From Paraburkholderia ribeironis (GTDB taxonomy: Bacteria > Pseudomonadota > Gammaproteobacteria > Burkholderiales > Burkholderiaceae), in NCBI RefSeq assembly GCF_900019265.1, contig NZ_CYGX02000005.1, positions 208,845 through 272,844 of the forward strand: 64,000 nt of DNA. Direction: 5' to 3'. This document shows positions 43,453 through 51,250 of the stretch, in pieces. Within the stretch, counting starts at the first letter, position 1; the number at the start of each line of letters is the position of its first letter. A program made the translations under genes and the position numbers. The notes beneath the pieces are model-generated. The model was not told the DNA's origin. It saw nothing but the letters and a program-made list of their open reading frames with translations, and made no database searches.

Positions 43453-43740
43453 CTACACCGTATCGTTTCTACTGCGCGCGTCGGGAGAGACGCTGATGTT
43501 CGAGTTCGCGCCGGTGTTGCGGACGTCGACGGACTGGAACTGATTGATCATCTGGTTAGCATAGAAGTTGTTGGACACCTCGTACAGGTTGACGACAGGT
43601 CCAATACTCGGGGTCTCGCGCACATAGGGCTGAATCCAGCCATACACCCACGGCGCGCCACCGCCGCCGCGAATGGCTGCCATCGCTTTACGGTCGAGAG
43701 CGAGGTTCAGCGAGAGGTCGTTCACTGTAATGCAGGACAT
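43453..43740 (-). CDS. peptide F: double-glycine leader peptide (95 aa)
   Basis: A 95-aa precursor. The leader MSCITVNDLSLNLALD then RKAMAAIRGG keeps Leu15, Met20, Ile23 and Gly25-Gly26. The mature part (69 residues) starts GGAPWVYGWIQ and has a central YANQMINQFQSVDVRN that recalls the Asn/Gln stretch of peptide C. No Cys in the mature part. It lies in one operon with the PP2C gene under a strong sigma-54 promoter. Confidence 0.85.
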   Translation of the reverse strand: MSCITVNDLSLNLALDRKAMAAIRGGGGAPWVYGWIQPYVRETPSIGPVVNLYEVSNNFYANQMINQFQSVDVRNTGANSNISVSPDARSRNDTV

Positions 43741-43802
43741 GGTGTTCTCCGAATGGCCGCGTAGGCAACGCGCGAGGTTTAAAGTGATTTGCATCTGATG
43801 GG

Positions 43803-43818
43803 GCAAGTGGTATGCCAA
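43803..43818 (-). promoter_or_regulatory. sigma-54 promoter of peptide F / PP2C
   Basis: The minus strand reads TTGGCATACCACTTGC, a near-consensus -24/-12 with 10-nt GG-GC spacing, 63 nt before ATG 43740. The remaining 43819-44270 hold no gene that I can support. Confidence 0.8.
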
Positions 43819-44270
43819 TTCGCGGCACGGCGGCGGGCTTCGTCGTAATGCTTTGATTGCACGGCGATTCCGTGCGTTTGCGCACGAAAGGCGGTGTCAT
43901 CCGCGTTCGCATAGGTCGGCTTGCAGCCAACAAGCTCGAGCGCGAAGCGATGTGAGACCCAACACATTCAACCGGTTTCACCAGCTTCACGAGATTCTTC
44001 ACGAGACTCGCTGAAACGCGCTTGGCCAACCCTTCGCAGCACTCTTCACAACGCCCTTCCCAACACCCGCAACCGGTGCCCGCCGACGCCCCGAAAAGAG
44101 CGTTGCCCGCCAACACATCGACTCGAATTCTGTCGGCTCACGGCTGACATCTGCTTCGTCAAAACTCCCTCGTTCGAGCGCCAGGCCTTATGAATAAAGG
44201 CTTTGCCGCGCATGGTCCGGATCATGCAGCAGCACTCGCAACAGTGTTGGAAATCGAAACGAGGCCAGCC

Positions 44271-44792
44271 ATGAACACCCACCTCCTTCAGACGAGCAAC
44301 GCAGCCAGCGAATGCAACGCCTGCAATGACGCATTCCACGCCACAGGGTCCACGATCGACCTGCCGATCGGTGCTCATCTCGTCACGCAACGCAATGGCT
44401 ATGAACACCACGGCATCTATGTGGGCAATGGCCGCGTGGTTCACTACGCTGGCTTTGCGAGTTCCGCGCATCGCGGCCCGGTCGAGGAAGTGGAGTTGAG
44501 CCGCTTCGCCGCCGGTCATCCGCTGTCGGTCCGCGCGACCCCGAGCGCGCGCTACGCCGGCGACGAAGCCGTGCTTCGCGCCCGTTCCCGCCTCGGCGAA
44601 AACCACTACCGCCTGCTGACCAACAACTGCGAACACTTCTGCGCATGGTGCCTGCTCGGCGAGAGCCGCAGCGAACAGGTGCATTGCTGCTTGCGCCATC
44701 CGCGTGCCGGTATGCGTGCGCTGGTGTGTCTGGTGAAGGCTTTCGTCGAAAGCGGTGTAAGGCATGGCGGGGTCGCCGCGCAATTGGCGTGA
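44271..44792 (+). CDS. LRAT/NlpC-P60-like (H-box/NCEHFC) protein
   Basis: A 173-aa protein with HHGIYVGNGRVVHY and NNCEHFCAWCL, the His and Cys motifs of LRAT-like papain-fold acyltransferases/hydrolases. No signal peptide. The ATG at 44271 is chosen; ATG 44190 would add 27 residues. It is followed 54 nt later by an 84-aa gene. It may modify or cleave an acyl or amide bond. A link to the peptide system is only positional. Confidence 0.82.
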   Translation: MNTHLLQTSNAASECNACNDAFHATGSTIDLPIGAHLVTQRNGYEHHGIYVGNGRVVHYAGFASSAHRGPVEEVELSRFAAGHPLSVRATPSARYAGDEAVLRARSRLGENHYRLLTNNCEHFCAWCLLGESRSEQVHCCLRHPRAGMRALVCLVKAFVESGVRHGGVAAQLA

Positions 44793-44846
44793 ACGCATAG
44801 CGCCGAACCCAGCGTTTCAAACGTCACAGGATTCAAGGAGAGCATC

Positions 44847-45101
44847 ATGGTTGCCGCCGAAAAAACCCTGCACTGGGCCGTCGACAAATGGCTCGCCCCG
44901 ACCCCGTCGATGCCCGCGCGTGTTGTCGAGTTTTGTCACCGCGCATCGCAGCGGCAATGCTATGTCTGCGTGGAAGCCATGCGTCCAGGCGGCTTGCTGT
45001 CGATCTTCTTCTTTCGCCACGACGATGGCTCGTGGAATGTGTTCCCGCCGCAAGCCGAGCGACCCGCGATGAACGGTCATCGCCGCGCGGCGCTTTGTTA
45101 G
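44847..45101 (+). CDS. hypothetical small protein
   Basis: An 84-aa protein with ribosome site AAGGAGAG. It begins MVAAEKTLHWAVDKWLAP and contains ARVVEFCHRASQRQCYVCVE and LLSIFFFRHDDGSWNVFPP. Three Cys residues; no signal. The family is not known to me. It probably forms an operon with the LRAT-like gene and its last bases overlap the convergent LysR gene. Confidence 0.7.
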   Translation: MVAAEKTLHWAVDKWLAPTPSMPARVVEFCHRASQRQCYVCVEAMRPGGLLSIFFFRHDDGSWNVFPPQAERPAMNGHRRAALC

Positions 45102-45976
45102 CCTTGCCGCGACTCAGCCGCTTCCTTGACGAGCCACTGACTGAATAGCAGCATCGCCGGTGTCATCGGCTTGCCCTTCAGGCAAGTCAACCAGTAGCTG
45201 CCGGCGTGAACTTCCACATCGAATGGGCGCACGAGGCGCCCCGTGTCGATCTCATGATCGAACATCAGCGCAGGTGCGAGCGCGATACCCGCGCCCTGCA
45301 TCGCCGCCTCCACCATCAGCCGCGACGAATCGAACACCGGTCCGCGAACCGGCCGCGGCGCAATGCCAGCGGCGTTGAACCAGTTCATCCAGTCGTCGGC
45401 GCGATACGAACGCAGCAGGGTTTCGTTGGCGAGATCGTCGGGCTGCGTCAGACGCGCGGCGATCTCCGGCGTGCAGAGCAGCGCGAGCGGTGCGTCGAGC
45501 AGACGGGTGGCGAGTGAACCGGGCCAGGTGCCGTCGCCGAAGCGGATCGCGAAGTCCAGGCCCTCGGTGGCGAGATCGACGAGATTGTTGTGGGTCAGTA
45601 GCCGCAGTTCGACGAACGGATGCGCGTCGCGAAACGACTTGAGCCGCGGCATCAGCCAGCCCACCGCGAACGTGCCGACCACGCCGACCGTCAACACCTC
45701 GTGAAAGTGTCCGCCGTCGAATCGTTTTAGCACCGCTTCGATGCGATCGAATGCATCGCTGAGCACCGGGCGCAGCGCGAGGCCTTCATCGGTCATCGCG
45801 AGGCCGCGCGGCAGACGTTTGAAGAGCGCGGTGCCGAGCCGCTCTTCGAGGGCTCGGACCTGCTGGCTGACGGCGGCCTGGGTGACGTTCAGTTCGAGGG
45901 CGGCGCGCGTGAAGCTCAGATGCCGCGCGGACGATTCGAACGCGCGCAGCGCATTCAGCGGAAGATACGGTCTCAT
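45098..45976 (-). CDS. LysR-family regulator (AmpR/PenR type)
   Basis: A 292-aa LysR regulator. The helix-turn-helix (FTRAALELNVTQAAVSQQVR) is at residues 20-45, followed by the effector domain with GVVGTFAVGWLMPRL and RFGDGTWPG, the pattern of the GcvA/AmpR branch. It is divergent to the beta-lactamase gene with 99 bp between, the classic layout in which the regulator induces the enzyme in response to muropeptides. Confidence 0.9.
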   Translation of the reverse strand: MRPYLPLNALRAFESSARHLSFTRAALELNVTQAAVSQQVRALEERLGTALFKRLPRGLAMTDEGLALRPVLSDAFDRIEAVLKRFDGGHFHEVLTVGVVGTFAVGWLMPRLKSFRDAHPFVELRLLTHNNLVDLATEGLDFAIRFGDGTWPGSLATRLLDAPLALLCTPEIAARLTQPDDLANETLLRSYRADDWMNWFNAAGIAPRPVRGPVFDSSRLMVEAAMQGAGIALAPALMFDHEIDTGRLVRPFDVEVHAGSYWLTCLKGKPMTPAMLLFSQWLVKEAAESRQG

Positions 45977-46075
45977 GGCACACGCATAAGATTTTCTTGT
46001 GAGTCGGCTAACTTATCATCGTTTGTCAGCGGCTGCTGGAAAACCGATAGTTGCGGCTTCACACAAGGAGCAGCG

Positions 46076-46993
46076 ATGGTCACAAGACGGAAGTTCGCGG
46101 GTGCGATGCTGGGCGTTTCGATAGCTGGGATTGCGCCCGGCAGTGCTGGCGCATTCGTGAGGACCGTGCAGGGGCGTGAACTGGCCAACCCGGATGCGAT
46201 CCGTCGGCGGCTCGCGCAGATCGAAGCGGAGAGCGGCGGCCGGCTGGGGGTGTCGATCGTCGATACGACGTCCAGTCTGCACGCCGGCTGGCGCGCGGAC
46301 GAGCGCTTCCCGATGTGCAGTACCTTCAAGCTGCTGGCGGTGGGCGCCGTGCTGACTCGCGTCGATCACGGCGCGGAAGACCTGCAGCGGCGCGTCGTGT
46401 TTTCGCTGAACGGCATCGTGCCGAATTCGCCGGCTACCAGCCGGCACGCCCGCGAACTGACCGGCGACACGGGCATGAGCATCGCCGAGTTGTGCAAGGC
46501 GGCGCTCACGCTCAGCGACAACGCCGCGGCCAATCTGCTGCTGGCGAGCTTCGGCGGTCCGGCGGCGTTGACCGCGTTCGCGCGCAGCCTCGGCGATGGC
46601 ATCACGCGTCTGGACCGTATCGAGCCGACGCTGAACGAGGCAACTCCTGGCGATCCGCGCGACACCACTACGCCCAACGCGATGCTCGGCAATCTGCGCG
46701 CGCTCGTGCTGGGCGAGCAACTCTCGTCGGCGTCGCGTGCGCAGCTGCTGGGGTGGCTCGCGGACAACCAGACCGGCGGCGCGCGGCTTCGCGCGAAGCT
46801 GCCGAACGATTGGCGCGTCGGCGATAAAACCGGCACCGGCGAGCACGGCACCGCCAACGATATCGCGATCCTGTGGCCGCCCGGGCGGGGTCCGGTGCTG
46901 GTGACGGTCTATCTCACCGGCACGGACGGCGACGCGGCGCGCAGCAACGCGGCGATCGCGAACGTCGGCGCGCTGGTGGTCGAGTCGGTGTGA
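46076..46993 (+). CDS. class A beta-lactamase (PenA-like)
   Basis: A 305-aa serine beta-lactamase. It has the catalytic CSTFK (S70/K73), SDN loop (TLSDNAAANL), omega-loop EPTLN (E166, N170) and DKTGTG box. The signal begins MVTRRKFAGAMLG with a twin-arginine, indicating Tat export. It hydrolyses beta-lactams in the periplasm. Divergent LysR regulation suggests inducible expression. Substrate range cannot be read from sequence. Confidence 0.93.
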   Translation: MVTRRKFAGAMLGVSIAGIAPGSAGAFVRTVQGRELANPDAIRRRLAQIEAESGGRLGVSIVDTTSSLHAGWRADERFPMCSTFKLLAVGAVLTRVDHGAEDLQRRVVFSLNGIVPNSPATSRHARELTGDTGMSIAELCKAALTLSDNAAANLLLASFGGPAALTAFARSLGDGITRLDRIEPTLNEATPGDPRDTTTPNAMLGNLRALVLGEQLSSASRAQLLGWLADNQTGGARLRAKLPNDWRVGDKTGTGEHGTANDIAILWPPGRGPVLVTVYLTGTDGDAARSNAAIANVGALVVESV

Positions 46994-47268
46994 CGGATAC
47001 GCTGACCCGGCGCTGATCCGGCTCGCATGCATCGCATCGGCGCCGATGCCGGCAGCGGTCGTCGCCAGGATTTTGCCAGTCGAATTGTGCGACACTAGGG
47101 TCACACCGAAAGGGGGCAACCGCACCGGCATCGGCGGATCGCCTCGCGAAAGATGCGGTGAGAAGTTGCATGTCCAGGTGAATTGCTCGACACGTTCTGC
47201 CGACGTTCGTCCAGGTAAGCCGTCGGCTTGTGCAACCGTGCATCATTGCCCTCGATTCGGAGTCCACC

Positions 47269-47760
47269 ATGTCCGTGTATGTCCTGGCATTGCTAATCGG
47301 CGTCGTCGCCGGCCTGCGCGCGATGACCGCCCCGGCGGCCGTCAGTTGGGCGGCGCATATCGGATGGTTGCCGCTGGCAGGCACGTCGCTGGCGTTCCTC
47401 GGCTTCAAGGCCACACCGTACATTTTCACCGTGCTGGCGGTGATCGAACTGATCACGGATCAACTTCCCGAAACACCAAGCCGCAAGGTGCCGATGCAAT
47501 TCGGCGCGCGCATCGTGCTGGGCGCATTGAGCGGTGCGGCGATCGCTGGTGCGCATGGTGGGTTGGCGGGCGGTTCGATTGTCGGCGTGCTCGGCGGGGT
47601 GGTCGGGGTGGCGGGCGCGGTGCTCGGCACGCTCGGCGGGGCCAAGGTGCGAAGCGTATTGGCGCGTACATTTGGACGGGACGCTCCGGCGGCGCTGATC
47701 GAAGACGTGGTGGCGATCCTCGGAGCGGCGTTGATCGTGGTGTCGATGCACGGCTTTTGA
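47269..47760 (+). CDS. DUF4126 membrane protein
   Basis: A 163-aa protein with several membrane segments. The start SVYVLALLIGVVAGLRAMTAPAAVSWAA and later ITDQLPETPSRK with Gly-rich helices match DUF4126. Function unknown. The ATG at 47269 is used; ATG 47230 would add 13 residues. It is a single gene. Confidence 0.82.
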   Translation: MSVYVLALLIGVVAGLRAMTAPAAVSWAAHIGWLPLAGTSLAFLGFKATPYIFTVLAVIELITDQLPETPSRKVPMQFGARIVLGALSGAAIAGAHGGLAGGSIVGVLGGVVGVAGAVLGTLGGAKVRSVLARTFGRDAPAALIEDVVAILGAALIVVSMHGF

Positions 47761-47814
47761 GGCGATCGCGCTAGTGGGAATGCAGGGAGGTGCGTGAAGC
47801 GTTTCGCTGCATCT

Positions 47815-47895
47815 GCGCCACAAATTGGCGAACGCCAACGTGCCTACTGCGATCCCGAAGAAGGCAACTGGAATCGCACCATCCTTGCTGTTCAT
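47815..47895 (-). pseudogene. N-terminal remnant of a TehA/SLAC1-type transporter
   Basis: From ATG 47895, with GGAGG upstream, the minus strand reads MNSKDGAIPVAFFGIAVG then TLAFANLWR, the first helix of TehA/SLAC1 carriers. The sequence then loses all family similarity. The gene is deleted beyond about 27 residues. The rest of 47761-48126 holds no gene. Confidence 0.5.
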
Positions 47896-48126
47896 CACCG
47901 ATCCCTCCGAAAGTTGCGACGCCTCGACGGCTCGGCCAGCGACGCGCCGTGATGAAGCTCGGCGCGTGCTGGCGCTGGACCGGCTCCGACTCAGCGACAT
48001 TCAGCCAGCTTCAACTGCACACAAAGCTGCTCGCCGCATTGACGTCGCCGCCCTGACCGGGCGGGCGTAAAAGGATGGCGGCGAAAAAACAGTGCCGCCA
48101 TCCCGAGGCAAGCGGAAGATCGCGTT

Positions 48127-49875
48127 TCAGAACTGCGCAGTCATCTGGAAACCCAGTGTGACGCTTGACGCCGGAAAACCGGGCGGCGCGTAGATCGGTG
48201 CCCCGATGAATACGTCATAGGCGTACGTACCGAGGCGGGTCGGCGCGCCTCCGCGCAGGCCGAGTACCGCGCCCGCGAGCTGTGTGCCCGCCAGATTCGC
48301 GGCGAACGGCCCCCACAGACGACCATAGTCCATGCCTGCATAGACCGACTGGCCCGTCCCGCCAAGCGCCATCTGCAATTCGTTGCGCCAGTAGAAACCT
48401 TTTTCTGCCGCGAGCATTGTCTGACCGCTGAAACCGCGCACCGTGTAGCGGCTGCCGATAGTCAGGTCATCGATGTAGTTCAGCTCGTCGTTGGTGAACT
48501 GCCCGTGTACGGTTCCCACATAACGCAGCGACTGGCCTGCCACGTTGAACGGCACCGAGAGGTTTGCGTCGAGCGTTGCCATGTGGAAGCGGTACGTCGG
48601 GCCGCCCGGCGTATCGGGCTGCGCGCCGAACCAGCCGATACCCTGGCGGTAGGCAAGCGTTCCGTCGAACTGCGCCGCGCCGAAGTAATGCCGGTTGGTC
48701 AGGCCCGCCTCGATGAACGTGTTGTTGCGTTGCTGCTGCGGAATCTCGGCGCCTTGCAGGAAGCTCTCCCCGAAGCGCCTGACAAGCTGGAACTCGACAC
48801 CGGAAACATCGTTCTGGCTGCGATGAAAGACGCGTTCGAGCTTCAGGCCCGCTGTCTGTGCATTGCCGCTCGCGACAGATACACCGTTGACCGCTGCAAT
48901 CGGCTGAAAATAGGTGTTCGTGTAGCCGTACAGCGTGCCGGTCCAGTAGCCCCACGGCACCGAGTACGAGGCATTCCAGCCGTGCGTGCCGAGGTCGTGA
49001 TTGCCGAACTGCAAGTCCTGGTTGAAGCCCGCTGAGAGAATGTCATTGAGGCCCATGAGGTTATACAGGCCAAGCGTCACGTTGCCGATGTAGCGGCCCG
49101 TTTCGTTTGTGCCGGAGTTGTCGGCCGATATGGCAAGCGACCACGGTTTGGAACGCTGTACGGTAATCATCACGTCGCTTTCTCCGGGCGTGTCGCCGGG
49201 GACGATCTGCATGGTCGCGTCCTGGTTCGGTACGCGCTTCATCTGTTCCAGTCCCTGTTCGAGGTCGCGAAGTTGGAGCACGTCGCCATCGCGCGTGGGA
49301 AACGCCGTCTTCCACGTGCCGCGCGTGGATGCGTCAGCGAACTTCAGATGACGGATAACGCCCGGTACAAAGGCAAATCTGAGCGTTCCTGTCGACAGGT
49401 CCTGCGTCCGCAGCATCACGCGCGTGGTGATATAGCCCTCGCTGAGAATCGCGTGCTGCACGCCTTTCACAAGCACATCGAGGCCCTTCTGGCCGACGCA
49501 TTGGCCCCGGTAGTGGTCGAGCCATTCGCGAGCGAACGCGAAGCGGTCCTGCGGCAGCGCAGATGCGCCTTGCGCACGGACCGCCTCGGATAGCGTTGGC
49601 GGGACGTCCAGCGCGAAGGTATCGATGCGAAAGCAAGGCGTTTCGCTTGGCAGTTCGGGCCAGCCTTCGTTCGCAGGTACGGTCGAGCGCACAACGGGCG
49701 CGGCGACGGTTGCCGCGCGCTGCTGTGCGTCGCGCTGCTGCTGCACCTGTTGGTTCTGTTCGGCGTTTGCGCGTGCCGCTGCTGCGGTGTCGGCTGGCGT
49801 CGGGGTCTGCTGTGCGGAGGCGAACGATACCGCGGCTGTGAGCGGCAAAGCCGCCAGCCTTGTTCTGATTTTCAT
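48127..49875 (-). CDS. cdiB: TpsB/CdiB-family outer-membrane transporter (BcpB-like)
   Basis: A 582-aa two-partner-secretion transporter. A signal peptide ends near FASAQ. A Gln-rich helix, POTRA domains (CFRIDTFALDV; ILSEGYITTRVMLRTQDL) and a 16-strand barrel follow, with the conserved VRGF motif (YTVRGFSGQ) of Omp85/TpsB proteins and a terminal Phe. I use ATG 49875 (MKIRTRLAALPL). It exports the large CdiA encoded upstream. It is last in the locus, as in Burkholderia bcpAIOB. Confidence 0.92.
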   Translation of the reverse strand: MKIRTRLAALPLTAAVSFASAQQTPTPADTAAAARANAEQNQQVQQQRDAQQRAATVAAPVVRSTVPANEGWPELPSETPCFRIDTFALDVPPTLSEAVRAQGASALPQDRFAFAREWLDHYRGQCVGQKGLDVLVKGVQHAILSEGYITTRVMLRTQDLSTGTLRFAFVPGVIRHLKFADASTRGTWKTAFPTRDGDVLQLRDLEQGLEQMKRVPNQDATMQIVPGDTPGESDVMITVQRSKPWSLAISADNSGTNETGRYIGNVTLGLYNLMGLNDILSAGFNQDLQFGNHDLGTHGWNASYSVPWGYWTGTLYGYTNTYFQPIAAVNGVSVASGNAQTAGLKLERVFHRSQNDVSGVEFQLVRRFGESFLQGAEIPQQQRNNTFIEAGLTNRHYFGAAQFDGTLAYRQGIGWFGAQPDTPGGPTYRFHMATLDANLSVPFNVAGQSLRYVGTVHGQFTNDELNYIDDLTIGSRYTVRGFSGQTMLAAEKGFYWRNELQMALGGTGQSVYAGMDYGRLWGPFAANLAGTQLAGAVLGLRGGAPTRLGTYAYDVFIGAPIYAPPGFPASSVTLGFQMTAQF

Positions 49876-49968
49876 TGTTGAATTTGTCCATGATGACGGT
49901 GTTCGCACACATCGCGAACCCACCTAAAACCGAATTCACTTATGGTCAATCGTCACGCACCAGATGTC

Positions 49969-50307
49969 TTATCGTGGGGTGAGTACTCTGTACAACAAAT
50001 CGAAACCTGCCGTCTGAACGATCGACTTTGCCTGTTCGAAGAATCGGCCCCCCGAAACGGACAGGGAATACTTGGCGACAAGTTCAATTTCACATTTGGC
50101 ACCGTGCGCATCGGGATAGGTTTGATAAAACTCACCGCTCTCGATGAATCGGAGGTAAGCGTTGAGCTTTTCTTGGAATAGCCAAAGGTGCTCCTTTTCT
50201 TCCTCAGGAGTGTCCCATCCCAGATGATCGGAAATGGCAAGACGTACGACCTTTTTTTCAGGATCGAGGCCGACGACATCAACCACATTCGTTTCGGCAA
50301 TTGACAC
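49969..50307 (-). CDS. DUF6572-like protein, possible immunity protein
   Basis: A 112-aa protein: VVDVVGLDPEKKVVRLAISD then HLWLFQEKLNAYLRFIESGEF and a C-terminal FFEQAKSIVQTAGFDLLYRV. This fits DUF6572 as I recall it, a family found in polymorphic-toxin immunity arrays. It lies between the cdiB fragment and cdiB, so it is likely an orphan immunity gene from an earlier toxin cassette. Confidence 0.6.
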   Translation of the reverse strand: MSIAETNVVDVVGLDPEKKVVRLAISDHLGWDTPEEEKEHLWLFQEKLNAYLRFIESGEFYQTYPDAHGAKCEIELVAKYSLSVSGGRFFEQAKSIVQTAGFDLLYRVLTPR

Positions 50308-50574
50308 TTACTTAGCTCCTGTCGTCGAAGTTCGTCGGACGATGTTGACAACGCGCAGCACCGGCCATTCCCCTGCCAATGGCGCAGCCGAGCGCACAAC
50401 GGGCGCGGCGACCGTCGCGGCGCGTTGCGGCGCATCGCGTTGCTGCTGCACCTGCTGGTTCTGCTCGGCGTTTGTGCGCGCTGCGGCTGCGACATCCGGC
50501 GGCGTTTGTGCGTTTGACGCCAGTGATACTAGGGCTGTGAGTGGCAGGGCCGCCAGCCTTCTTTGGATTTTCAT
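50308..50574 (-). pseudogene. duplicated N-terminal fragment of cdiB
   Basis: From ATG 50574 the frame encodes 88 residues starting MKIQRRLAALPLTALVSLAS that closely match the first 70 residues of the CdiB at 48127-49875, including the Gln-rich NAEQNQQVQQQRDA. It then diverges and stops. The barrel is absent. It looks like a recombination scar left when an immunity cassette was displaced downstream. Confidence 0.8.
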
Positions 50575-50672
50575 ACGGCTACAAGTTGAAACGCCGGACC
50601 CAATTGAATGGGCCGGCACAAAGTTGCTTTACGGCGACTTGATTTCGATAGTTCTCGCGCCAGCCTAGATTT

Positions 50673-50975
50673 CTAATCCCGAGTTAACGCGTAGAGACGT
50701 TCGCGCAAGGCGTCGAATTCGTTGTTTTCATATTTCAAAACTTTCCCGTCTCTATGCAAAACAATGTCGTTTAGCGAGCCCATTCCGCCGTACATCCTTC
50801 TAATTTCAGGGCGAATGGCTGGATATCCCTCATCTGATCTTTCCGCAATTTGAGTAAGCATGCGTGCCCAGTCCCGCAAGCCGCTTGATTGCAAAAGCTC
50901 GCTCATTCGAATCAGCACATCGCGAATCTCGTTGAATGTATCTATCCCGCTGGAGGCGGCTTGCAAGAGGTTCAA
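50673..50975 (-). CDS. small soluble protein, possible orphan immunity protein
   Basis: A 100-aa helical protein starting MNLLQAASSGIDTFNEIRDV with LLQSSGLRDWARMLTQIAE and MYGGMGSLNDIVLHRDGK. It may belong to the DUF6966 group, which I cannot confirm. It lies 7 nt after the 88-aa gene next to cdiA, and its GC is lower than flanking genes, as is common for toxin-immunity cassettes. Confidence 0.6.
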   Translation of the reverse strand: MNLLQAASSGIDTFNEIRDVLIRMSELLQSSGLRDWARMLTQIAERSDEGYPAIRPEIRRMYGGMGSLNDIVLHRDGKVLKYENNEFDALRERLYALTRD

Positions 50976-50982
50976 AGTTCAT

Positions 50983-51249
50983 CTATCGCTTTGGAAATGA
51001 AAGTCCAACTTCATCCTCGTCACAGATGAATCCGTCTTCTGCCCGGTTATGCGGAGTCCTCTCCGAAGACCAGTAGCGCAACGATGGGACTTTCGTCTGT
51101 ATTTCACGCAATACGTCGGCCGTAAGCGGGCGAGACATATGCACGACCTGCTTTACCTTACTCCATCCAGTTGAAATTTCCTGAATCGAATTATCGGAAT
51201 TTGCCGCAATCTGCACTGCACGATCGATGTGCTGACAATAAATTTTCAT
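50983..51249 (-). CDS. cdiI: probable CdiI immunity protein
   Basis: An 88-aa soluble protein starting one base after the cdiA stop. It begins MKIYCQHIDRAVQIAANS and contains SLRYWSSERTPHNRAEDG and an acidic CDEDEVGL. The family is unknown to me, as expected for immunity proteins, which pair one-to-one with the variable toxin end. Position directly after cdiA is the main evidence. Confidence 0.65.
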   Translation of the reverse strand: MKIYCQHIDRAVQIAANSDNSIQEISTGWSKVKQVVHMSRPLTADVLREIQTKVPSLRYWSSERTPHNRAEDGFICDEDEVGLSFPKR

Positions 51250-51250
51250 T

